Below, piece by piece: positions 11,201 through 20,088 of a stretch of 25,124 bases of DNA. Each line of letters begins with the position of its first letter. The first letter of the stretch is position 1. A program made the translations under genes and the position numbers. This stretch comes from Auxenochlorella pyrenoidosa (lineage: Eukaryota > Chlorophyta > Trebouxiophyceae > Chlorellales > Chlorellaceae), in assembly GCA_001430745.1 (NCBI GenBank), contig KQ481997.1, positions 1,040,510 through 1,065,633 on the forward strand. The letters run 5' to 3'. Under the pieces are notes generated by a model. The model was not told where the DNA came from. It ran no database searches and worked only from the letters and a program-made list of their open reading frames with translations.

Positions 11201-12737
11201 AAAGACACATAACACAGATGCCAAGCTGTAGCGGGCAGCCAGGCACAATCACTGTGCTGCACGCAGCGCACCTCCCCCCGCCACCCCACCCCATACCCAA
11301 TCCCCACCCCCGCTCCACCTGCCTGGGCCAAGCATGTCGCGCAGCGCCCCCAGCTGCTCTTCGTTGCTCTGTTGCCCTGGCCCCCCTGCAGCCCCTGCCA
11401 CCGCCTGCTCTGCATGTGCACCTTGCACAGGCACGGCCGTGGCTGCCGCCGTGGCTGCGCCTGCGTCTTCTGCGCTTGATGCCGTGCCGGCAGGCCTGCT
11501 GCCGCTGCTGCTGCTGCCGCTGCTGCTGCGCCGCAGGCTTGCAAGCGCCTTGCTCATGTGCTGCTGCAGGCCGAGTACCTGCTGCGTCACTCGCTCAGTA
11601 AAGCCGCCGCCGCCACCGCTGCTGCCGGTGCCCGCTTGTTTGTCGCATGCTCCAGAGGTTGGCTGCTCTGTGGCTCCTGTGGCAGCCGCCGCAGCAGCAG
11701 CAGAACTGCCGCCGCCGGCGCTGCCGCTGGTGCTGCCGCCGCCGCTGCCGCTGATGCTGTCTTGGGCTGTGGCCGGCCCATGGCCCACAGCAGGTGCTGG
11801 CACGGCCACAGCAGCAGGCGCAGCCACGGCAGGACTGGTCCTTGCTGCTGTGCCGCACGCCTCAGCAGCGCCCAGCGTGCGCAGCAGAGCCCCGAGGTCC
11901 CCCTCTGCCACCTCATCTGCCGTCAGCCCGCACAGCGTGGCTAGATCCAGCCGCTGCAGCAGCGCCACGGCCTGCATGAACGGCAGGTACCGCAGCAGCT
12001 CCAGCGGCTGTACCGGGCGGTCAATCTCGCTGAGGTCGTGCCGCCTGCAGAGTCACCACGGCGGGGTGGCGCACACAGGCGTTCTGGAATTGGCCCCACT
12101 CAGCTCTGGGGTTGCGCTTAGTCAAGACCAGAAGAACCAACAAGCAAGCATCCTTTGCGGGGCGGAAGCCCGGCCGCCCCTCACTTTCCCCTGCAGCCTC
12201 TGCCTGGCCCACCTGATCCACTTGACGCAGCTCTCGTAAGACATCTCGTGCCTCGCTTGGTGCACCTCCAGGCATGCGCGCTGCGGGGATGGCGGGCGGG
12301 GATGCGGGCGGGCAGGGGGCGGGTTGACCGGGCAGCACACGCAGGGGACAATCTGTGCTGTTGTGTCCACATGCCCGCCGAGCCTGTTGAAGGAATGCCG
12401 CAAAATTGGCGGCCCGGCCAGCATGCACGAACTCGCTTGCAGTTTGCATTTGCCCCTCTACCAAGCGTGCTTGCACTCGCTCCCTGCCCCGATCCGCCCT
12501 GCCAGGCAGCCGCACCTGTGCCACATGCTCGCTGTATCCGCTGGCCTCGAGACGCTGCAGCACAGGCCGGCAGCGGATGCTGACCAGATGCTCCCCCAGA
12601 CGAGCAGAGATGTCGGCTTCAGACCCCGGGAAGGCCTGGGCAGAAGCGCCTTGGGTGCTGCCACCCGCGGGTGCTGCCCGGGCGGCAGCAGAGCTGCCAG
12701 CGCTCGCCGCCTGTCTGCTGCGGCTCTTCTTGCCCAT
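8255..12737 (-). CDS. Large coiled-coil protein of unknown function, 9 exons, about 902 aa
   Basis: Exons (minus): 12737-12516, 12280-12213, 12044-11323, 11094-11050, 10788-10651, 10493-10360, 10024-9930, 9712-9649, 9475-8255; sum 2709 nt. The N-terminus is MGKKSRSR, then Ala/Ser. Residues ~38-160 look globular (SYESCVKWIRRHDL, VQPLELLRYLPFMQAVALLQ) but match no family I recognise. Residues ~165-320 are Ser/Gly/Ala low complexity. From ~400 to ~690 the chain is Glu/Gln/Arg/Ala heptad-like coiled coil (ELASLRAHREW, MKRRLRELERSI, AELEEAQQQAQRAQ), and the tail is Gly/Ser/Ala-rich. Such a protein may be structural or a tether; this is inference. The exon 3/4 junction is drawn as one GC-AG intron of 226 bases. 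An alternative uses a GT donor at 11318, an extra exon at 11196 and a 76- or 40-base intron, giving 912 or 924 aa. The 12737 ATG is the first in frame. Confidence 0.72.
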
Positions 12738-13438
12738 TGAAAACTGCGCAGGAATGAGTTGGTGTCCCAGGGCAACAGAGGGTGCGGGAATGTTGACAGG
12801 GTTGGGCCCGCGGGCGGGCGCCCGCCCGGCCCGACCGGGTGTGCGGTCTGCGGCACGCAACAGCAGCGGCAGGTGTAAAATGGTCTGCCACAACTGTCGG
12901 GAAGGTTCTCCATTCAACCAAGGGCTTCTTCAGCCGCCTGATCGACGGTGAACGTTCCTGGAACCCGGCGCTCGCTCGGATAGCGGCCTGCGGGAACGAG
13001 CAAATGCAAAAGGCGCTCACCGCAGCTCGCGATGCAGCCTCTCTTCCAATCTCCGCGATCCCCGGCAGATCGAGGTAGCCGGGCTTCCCTGCGCCAGGAC
13101 TGCCCTCTCCCTTCCGCGCCTCTGCTATTTCGCTCAACTGCGAATTGCCAATGCCATACGAATTGCAGGGAATTGATGAAAGAAGCGTTAAAACAGGTTT
13201 TTCAAGGCCGCATCTGCTGGCAATCACCCCCCCTGAAGCACTGCTGCGCTGGCAGAGATGCATCGTTCAGATTTTAACCGGATGTTGATGCATTTCACTT
13301 CCTGTGCAGCACCTTTGCGGCAGACCAGCCTTGGTCTTGACCAAACTTGGACCTGCTGGAAAACTCTCTTCTGCGGTGCGAGCCACTGACAGCTGTTGGC
13401 TAACAGCAACACAGCAGCCGTCCTCCACCTGCACATGC
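12738..13438. other. Leader and promoter of the coiled-coil gene plus 3' flank of the CBS gene
   Basis: These 701 bases lie between two minus-strand genes. Positions 13090-13340 are less GC-rich than the genes. On the minus strand an ATG at 12913 opens a 151-codon frame that overlaps the coiled-coil start in another frame, and an ATG at 13263 opens a 214-codon frame running to 12619. Neither has a recognisable product. The 12913 ATG would act as an upstream start if transcription begins before it. No TGTAA was seen for the CBS gene. Confidence 0.4.
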
Positions 13439-16400
13439 TCAGGCTGACACCATTCTGAGCACGTCGGTGGGCGTCACTACGCCAATCGCGCGCCCCTCGC
13501 CATCCACAATGTATACCCTGCGAGGCCAGGCAACCGGGCGCGGTAGTGCTTTGCTGGCCGGCAGCAAAACCTCTCTGTCACAGCACTCCGTGCGCCCACC
13601 GGGCAGGAAAGTGGGAGCAGCCCGGCGTCGGCCGGGCCCTGCATACAGGCCATGCGTGCACAGGGGCACATGTGACGGGCCATAGGCAGCAAGAACGGAA
13701 GCATAAGGCATCCGTGATATGTGGGTGGCCAGGCCGCCCACCTGTGCTTCTTGTGGTCCACCAGCTGGCCCATGGCCTCTCTGAAGGGGGTCTCAGGGGT
13801 AGTGGTCACCAGGGGTATGGCCGCCAGAGCCTCGCTCCACCGGCCCTCCTGCAGCAGCACACCCATCAACGGGGGGTAGAGCGGCAGGACGGGGGTGCGC
13901 GTTGCCCGCCCAGGCGCGCCGGTGATGCGCGCAAGTACCAGGCAAGCCAGCGGGGCTTCGCTCAGCCTGCGTGCCGTGCATGCTGCGGCTCTGCAGCGAG
14001 GCAGGCGAGGCCTGGCACACGTGCCCTTGGCCCCCCCCCTCTTTGCAGCGTCCCTCTGTTGTGTCCCATCCCTGCACCTTGCCCGAGGCACAGCACCCAC
14101 CTTGACCGCGGTGGGCAGGCTCTCGGTGAGGCAGTCCTCCCAGCGCAGGTCGCACCCCTTCTGGAGCATCAGGAAGGAGCCGACCGGCAGGGCCAGCGCG
14201 CCAAACCTGCGTGCACGGGGCGGCAGCAGGCTGGGGCGCAGCGGCAGGCTGGGGGGCAGCGGCAGGGCAGGGCGGCTCTTCAGCGCCTGAAGGCCGCTGC
14301 CCGCCCAGCCTGCACCAGCCCGGCTTGCCCACTCTCCGCCCCCGCTGTGCAGCGCAGAAAATCAAGCCGGCTGGCGCGTGCCGACCCACAGGGCTGCTCA
14401 TCGGGCAGGTGGGCTGCTGGCGTCGGTGGCGCGCCTCGCTGGTCAATGCCGCACGCACACGTGCCGCCGCCTGCCCGCCCCGCACCTCTCCGGCGTCAGC
14501 CCCCGCAGGTCGCTCATGGACAGGTTGCCAATCAGGGGGCCGCCTGCCGCCTCGGTCACGCCCACTCCCGACAGCCCCTTATGGTGCATCAGCGCAAAGG
14601 CTGCGCCATGGAGGGGGAGGAGATGCGCAGCAGGGTGAGCATGTCTGGCAGGCAGGCAGGCAGGGGAATGCTTGAGGCGGCGCCTGCAGATTGCAGGCCG
14701 TGCCATCCCAGGTGCAAGAGGCGCCGGCCCGTCCCGATGCGCAGGTCGTTCGCAGCGGGCGGCGCGGCGTGCAGCAAGCTTGCCCGCAAGCGCTGGCGTG
14801 CTGGCGGCGACGGTCTGCACGTCGTTTGTCACCAGGCCCAGCTTGGACAGCGGGAAGTTAAAGGCGGGGTCCAGCCTGGCAGCGGGGGCAGGCAGGCAGG
14901 GGCCACAGCTGCATCATGCGCCGCCGACACGGCGGCGCGCGGTGCAAGGGTCGGCTGTGATACGCGACGGGTGGCAACACGTAGCAGGGCGGCCGAACGT
15001 GGCAAATGCACCCCATCCTGCACGTGGTCAGAGCCCGGGGGGGACCTCGGCAGCGCACTGCGCCGCCCAAACAGGACTCCCAAGGGCGGGAGAAGGGGGG
15101 GGGGGCACCTGTCGATGTGCGACGCCAGGAAGCGCAGCACGTCGGTCTGGCTCACAATGTCGGTGATGTGCCACTCGGGCACCGGCCCATCCGGGGTCTG
15201 CTCGCCTGCAACGCGTGGCGGGGAGGGATGGCGTGTGTTTGTGTGGGGGGGGGGTGGGGCGGCGGCGGGCGGGCGGCGCGGTTACTGGGGCAGTGATTGG
15301 TGGGTGCCCAGCAGCCTCGCTGCGGCTCAGGAGGGAGGGGTGTGCTGGACGGTGGTGCCGACGCAGTTGAGAGGCCGTCTCAAGCAGCCGTTGCCACAGC
15401 CCAGGGCAGGGCGTAGGGGGCGCGGGTGCCCACCTGGCAGGATGTCGAACACAGCCACCCGGTGGTGCACCTTCAGGTGGTGGTGCGGCGCGTGCACCTT
15501 GGGCGGCACCCTGCCGGCGGGTTGGGGTCCCGGCGAGGGGCCGGCAGGTGGGCGGCAGGGGTGGGGCAGCAGCGCAGAGTTCTGGGCAGCAGTCAGGCTG
15601 GGCCGGGCACTCCAGCGACCAGCGCATCAGAGCAGCAGGGGGGGGGGGCTGGCATCAGGCGGGCTGCTCTGTGGGCGCCGCCAACCGCTGGCCCCTGATG
15701 CTGGGCTCAGCGCACCTGACCCGGAAGCCCGTCTCCACCACCTCGAGCAGGTTTGATTCCGTGTCCCCTGTAGGGCTGGGCAGGGGTGCTGCTGCTGAGC
15801 AGGGCTGAGCAGGGCAGGGAAGCTCGGCGCTGCCTCACAGCGCAGCTGCGGTCCACAGATGCGCGGCTAACAGCAGGCGGCATCCGCAGCTGGCAGCCGG
15901 GCAACGCCCCTCGAGGGGCGCCCAAAGGCGGGCCCCTGTGAGCCCTCCCGGGGGCGACAGCTGCGCACCTTTGAACCAAAGGTCGCCGCCGTGCAGCAGG
16001 TTGCTGAGTTTGCGGCCATTGAAGTCCACTCCCACTGCACGGCATAAAGTGGGTGGGGACAAAACAGAACTGATCTGCGCCTGACTGGTGCTCTGCGCCT
16101 TGGCCGCAGCAGGGACCCTGCACCAGGCACAGGGCGCAGGCCTGCTGCTGTCCAGTGGGAGCCAGCAGCGTGAGGCCCAGTTGCAGTTGCCCACAAGCCA
16201 GCCTGCCCGGCCGGGGCGGCGAAGGCCAGCGGCAGCTGGCGCCAGCGGGCATGGCACAGGGGCGGCTTGCCGGACTGCAGCTCCGATATGGACAGCCGCT
16301 TGTGCTGCTCCAGGAAGCCCTCCTGCAGCAGCTCTGGGTACACGCCTGCAGGCAGGGGAGGAAGACGAGGGCGCTCGCAGGGTGGGTCCAGCCCGCTACA

Positions 16401-17332
16401 GCACAGGCGCTACACTCTGCCCGCCTCCGTGCTTCCCAGCGCGTGCAGGGGGCTGGGCTGCAGGGTGCCCAGGCCGGGCTGCACCCCTGGCTCCCCGCTG
16501 CCGCGCAGCCAGCCGGCGTCCATGCAGCGCAGCCAGCGGCTGTGCACCGCAGCCGCTCAAATACGTAAACCATCTGCCGGCGCACCTCGCACCACGCCGC
16601 CCAGCACGTCGGCGACGTCCAGCATGCCCACATACTCGCCAGTGGCGGCGTCGCTGACGGGGGCGCTCAGGATGCTGTAGGCGGCCAGCACCTGTAGGGG
16701 CAGGGGTGAGGAACAAGGGCGCCGGGCGCGGCGATTGGGCGCCCGACGGCAGAGGGCACGCGCACAGCGGTCGCCTCAGTCGCGGGCAAGGCCTCGGCAG
16801 TGCAGCAGAGGGCGTGCGCGCAGTGGGCGTCTCCAGCGCGGGGCAGCCCCCGGCAGTGCGGCAGAGGGCGGGACCCGTAGCGCTGCCCAGCACACCTTCA
16901 TCGCCTCTCCAACCGTCTGCGCGGTGCTGAACTTGACCAGCTCTGGCGGCTTGGCCGGCCCTGCCAGCGGGCCCTGCGGGAGGCAGGCCGGCGGGGTGCG
17001 GTGTTCAGCACCCCCAGCTGCATGCCCCTGGCTGCCCTACTGCTGTGCGCGCATGTGCCCTCCTTATCACCCACAGCCTTGCGGGTCTGAAGGGGCTGGA
17101 CACCCGTGGTGCAGGATCTCCACTGGGCAGCTCTGCGCCACCGGGCTCGACCTGTGCCCGCTCGTGCGGTATCCCATCATCCGGCCCCCGCGCAGACGCT
17201 GCCGTGATGCGCCCACCCGCCCACGGCGCCCACCTGCAGCTTGTTCAGCTCATCCAGGAACTCCCCCAGCCTCTTCCGCTCCAGCAGGTTCTTGGCATTG
17301 AAGAAGATGCGCTCCCCGGGGCGCCCGGGCAT
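13439..17332 (-). CDS. Four-CBS-domain protein, SNF1/AMPK gamma-like (SNF4/KING1-type), 13 exons, 382 aa
   Basis: Exons (minus): 17332-17234, 16973-16896, 16691-16586, 16345-16271, 16034-15969, 15767-15716, 15510-15434, 15205-15109, 14875-14784, 14600-14486, 14206-14101, 13848-13742, 13517-13439; sum 1149 nt, every phase matches. Four CBS-like units are visible: ~44-95 (YSILSAPVSD, GEYVGMLDVADVLG), ~160-216 (HHRVAVFD, ITDIVSQTDVLRFLASHI), ~228-286 (AFALMHHKGLSGVGV, LIGNLSMSDLRGL) and ~325-381 (KKHRVYIVDGEGRAIGV, TPTDVLRMVS). The order and the spacing match SNF4 and plant KING1. CBS pairs of that family bind AMP/ADP/ATP and regulate the SnRK1/AMPK kinase; a gamma-subunit role here is inferred from resemblance. 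The TPTDVLR Asp and SQTDVLR Asp fit the ribose-binding Asp of nucleotide-binding CBS motifs. The 17332 ATG has A at -3, and no earlier in-frame ATG exists back to 17560. Introns 4 and 9 need GC donors (GCAAGC); no GT occurs near the intron 9 donor. Confidence 0.9.
14647..14664. repeat. GGCA tetranucleotide microsatellite in an intron
   Basis: Four head-to-tail GGCA units plus GG lie in intron 9 of the CBS-domain gene (14783-14601). No function is apparent. Confidence 0.8.
16747..16877. repeat. Imperfect minisatellite, about 2.5 copies of a 48-56 bp unit, in an intron
   Basis: Three successive blocks begin with cggcag at 16747, 16795 and 16851, and each carries the shared core cagagggc followed by GC-rich sequence such as gcgcgcagtgggcgtctc. 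The spacing is 48 and then 56 bases, and the third copy is truncated. The whole array sits in intron 2 of the CBS-domain gene (16895-16692), ending near the donor side. Confidence 0.65.
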
Positions 17333-17881
17333 CCTGCGCGCCGCTGCCACCGCGGTTTGACGAAGGGTGCAGCTCGCCAGCTCCGCTGGTGCTCCCACAG
17401 CCGTTTTAGTCTCGGTATCAAGGTGTTCTGACCCGGGTTCTGCCTCAGTGTCTCCTGCAGGCCACGCAAGGTGCAGGGCGCCGGTCGCAGCGACGCCGCA
17501 GGCAGTGCCGGCGACTGCTCCTGCGCCCTGGTGTGCACTGCGAGCCTTTAAGAGCTGCACCCTTCATATTGTTCGCAGACGAGAAAAATTACGCAAGGCG
17601 GGAGCGCAGGCAGGAGCCGCCAAGGCGCTCCACACAAGACCGGCCTCCTGACCTTGGCAGTCCCGGTCGGGTTGTTCCGTGCGCGCTCGGTACTCGTTTG
17701 GTGCGGGATTTGATCGATGCGATCCGCCACACGGTGCATCTTGCATGCTGTCGACTGCCGACACTGACCTGGCCTGGTCTTGCGCAGCTTGCACTCATTC
17801 CATTGTTCTACTGAATCTCGCAGCGACATCCACGTTTATTCAGCTACTCAGGCAAGTCATACGGCTTGGGTTGAGCCTGAC
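17333..17881. promoter_or_regulatory. Putative divergent promoter region between CBS and HABP4-type genes
   Basis: The 549 bases separate the minus-strand CBS gene start (17332) from the plus-strand HABP4-type start (17882), so both promoters and leaders lie here. The centre (17540-17600 and 17690-17860) is less GC-rich than the flanking exons. The frame upstream of 17332 stays open to 17560 on the minus strand but has no ATG. No defined core element can be assigned. Confidence 0.35.
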
Positions 17882-18662
17882 ATGGAAAACCTTCCTGAGC
17901 CAGGCCTTTCCAAGGACGCGCAGCGGTGAGAAGGCTCGACTTGCTGTGTTCACGCATGCGAGCGGACGTTGCCCGTGCCGGGGGTGTGCAGCAGGAATAT
18001 CTGCCGCACCATCAACCCGCCGCACCTCTGGCCCAGCGGAGTGTGCAAGGGGGCACTTCCTTTGTCGCTCTCCCTGCTGCTTGCATCAGCGTCATGTATG
18101 GACTGCCAGGCAGAATCAGGAAGACGCTGCGCCACGGGCCTGACCCTCGCTCCTGGCACCTACCTGCCCCACTTGCGCGCCTGCCGCCTCAATCGGTCCG
18201 GCCTTTGTTGCACACCTGCAGCCATGTAGGCGACTATCGGCACCACGTGGAGCGCAGCAAGGACGAAAGGCTGGACCGCAAGGACGGCACGGGCCGCGGG
18301 TGAGCCTGCAGGGCAGACTGGCCCAGTGGCGGCACCGCTCAGAGATCCGGCTGCTGCCTGCAGCACTGCAATCCGCGGCACAGGCGCCATACCTTCTTAC
18401 CCCCCTTTGTGCCAGGCATACCGACTGCTTGCGAGCGCCCATGTGTGCATGCCTGCACCTCGCTGCCGGCCAGGCAGCGGGGCATGCCTGCATACGCATG
18501 CACTCCGCCGTGCTAGATGACCTTTGAGCCTGCTTGCTTGCTTGTTTGGGCTGAAACACACAACCTTGGACCCCCGCTTTGTGCAGGCACGTGACCGAGA
18601 AGAAGGGAGGCGCCGGCAAGGCCAACTGGGGATCCCTGACCGACGCCATCGAGTGAGCTGCC

Positions 18663-18696
<34 letters not shown>

Positions 18697-19317
18697 CTGC
18701 CAGTGCCGGGGTGCCCCAGGCCGGCTTCATGCAGCCAGTGCACCCCCTGGCTCCAGCACTCCTGCCCAGGCGCTGCTGCTCCGTCTGCTGCATGCAGCGC
18801 CTGCCAGCAGCCGGCACGCTGCCCTCGCATGCCCCAGGAGACCCCGGCTCCACACCCGTCCGCCTGGCCCGCCCCCCTCCCTCGCACATTAATGCTCCCC
18901 CCCGGCTCCCCAGGCCCATGCCAGCATCCCAGCCCCTCCCGCCTGCCCTGCGCAGGGTGGCCCTGGAGGATGAGGCAGACGCCGGCCCCGACGCCGTCTC
19001 GCCGCGCGACTTTGTGGACAACGAACAGGTGGGGACGGCGGCGGGGGCCGCAGAGCGCGCCCTTCCTTCGGGCTGCATCCGCAAACGCTAGCTGCGGCAG
19101 GCCAGCGGCGCGCCGCAAAGCGCTGCTGCTGCCGCCGCCAGCAGGCCGTTGCATGCGTGTGAGCAGGCAGCCGCCGTGCAGGTGCGGCCGGCTGCTCTCC
19201 GCTGCGCAGCCCCCCAGGCGCCGCCAACCTCTGAATGGGCTGATCAGCAGCACCCACGCCTGCCTGCAGGTGAAGACTCTGGACGAGTACGAGGCGGAGA
19301 GGGCGCGCAAGGCCTGA
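17882..19317 (+). CDS. Small HABP4/SERBP1/Stm1-type protein, 5 exons, 102 aa
   Basis: Exons: 17882-17925, 18222-18299, 18587-18652, 18956-19028, 19270-19317; sum 309 nt with phases 2, 2, 2, 0. After a short N-terminus (MENLPEPGLSKDAQR), the HABP4/PAI-RBP1 core is read as ERLDRKDGTGRG (30-41), HVTEKKGGAGKANWGSL (42-58), an acidic linker, and the terminal VKTLDEYEAERARKA. It corresponds to the family's RxSGTGRG, K.GGAGRGNWG and TLDEYE elements. Known relatives (SERBP1, Habp4, yeast Stm1) associate with ribosomes and mRNA and help preserve idle ribosomes; at 102 residues this is close to a bare core without RGG repeats. The start has G at -3 and +4. Three introns match those of the paralog at 3206-5097 in position and phase. 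It is divergently arranged with the CBS gene. Confidence 0.9.
18664..18693. repeat. (CTG)10 trinucleotide repeat in an intron
   Basis: Ten uninterrupted CTG units begin 11 bases after the donor of intron 3 (18653-18955) of the small HABP4-type gene. In the transcript this is a CUG run, which can fold on itself near the 5' splice site. Confidence 0.9.
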
Positions 19318-20088
19318 ATCAGGGCCTGAAGGCTCGAGCCTGGCCGGTGCGGGCATGAGCTGATGCAGCGCGCAGCTGGGGCATGGCCCCTGTGTCAAGC
19401 GCATGCAGCGCTGCCTTCTCCGGCGCCTCCTTTGGTCTCACGTCTCCTCATGGGTCGTCGGCACGCATCTGTTGCTTAGCCTGCCAGTGCCTCGATGCTG
19501 GGGCTCCGCGGCATGCATCTCCGTCCTAGCTTGCCTGCCATTGCATGCCCACTGCCCACCCTGCCCGTTGAGGCTGCCGCTGGGCAATTCCTCCTCATCC
19601 CACCCATGCGGCTCCATACAATGTGCTTGCCTGCACTGGCACTTTCCCCTGCTAAATTTTCCCGAGCACTGTTTTGCCCTGGTGCCCGCGCCTACCCCTC
19701 GCCCTCCCTGCTTGAGATACACTCCCATGCTGCCTGCCCGTCTACCTGCGCTCAACCCGCTAAATTTGGCACACCAACTTGCAGCACCCTCCTGCTCAAA
19801 GGGAAGAGAAATGGCGGCGGAGCTGTTCAGTGCTTCGTGCGCCACGCGCGCTGGCGACGAAGCAGCAGCGTCAATGGACCCGTCCGGGCTGTGCGCTCCC
19901 ACGGCAAGTCACGTTCATCACGCACCTTTCATATTCTCCTGTATGTCTGGGAGCAGAGCACCAGACAGCACAGAACCCGTCGCTTTTCACGCGGGTGGGC
20001 CGCGCCTGGCAGGCGGGGCCCCCAAGCCTTTTTGACAGATCGAACAGCCAGCCCGTCTGTGCACTGCGATCGACGGACGGGCAGCACA
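19318..20088. other. Intergenic region between two plus-strand genes
   Basis: These 771 bases hold the 3' flank of the small HABP4-type gene and the promoter and leader of the following gene. The stretch 19400-19800 is C/T-rich on the plus strand with little coding character, and several frames remain open by chance. No TGTAA is seen. No exon with a phase-compatible donor could be attached upstream of 20089. Confidence 0.45.

Noticed and set aside
12738..12917. N-terminal extension of the coiled-coil protein
   Set aside because: The upstream part of the frame starts at TTG; the ATG at 12737 is the first in frame.
13546..15756. A 736-codon open frame on the plus strand, opposite the CBS gene
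   Set aside because: It is the antisense shadow of GC-rich exons and introns, has no recognisable domain, and the minus strand holds a phase-perfect 13-exon gene.
17333..17560. N-terminal extension of the CBS protein by 76 residues
   Set aside because: The frame is open but begins with GTG and contains no ATG before 17332.
12913..17926. The same MENLP start in an upstream frame (minus, 12913) and in the small HABP4-type gene (plus, 17882)
   Set aside because: Similarity stops after about six codons; probably chance.
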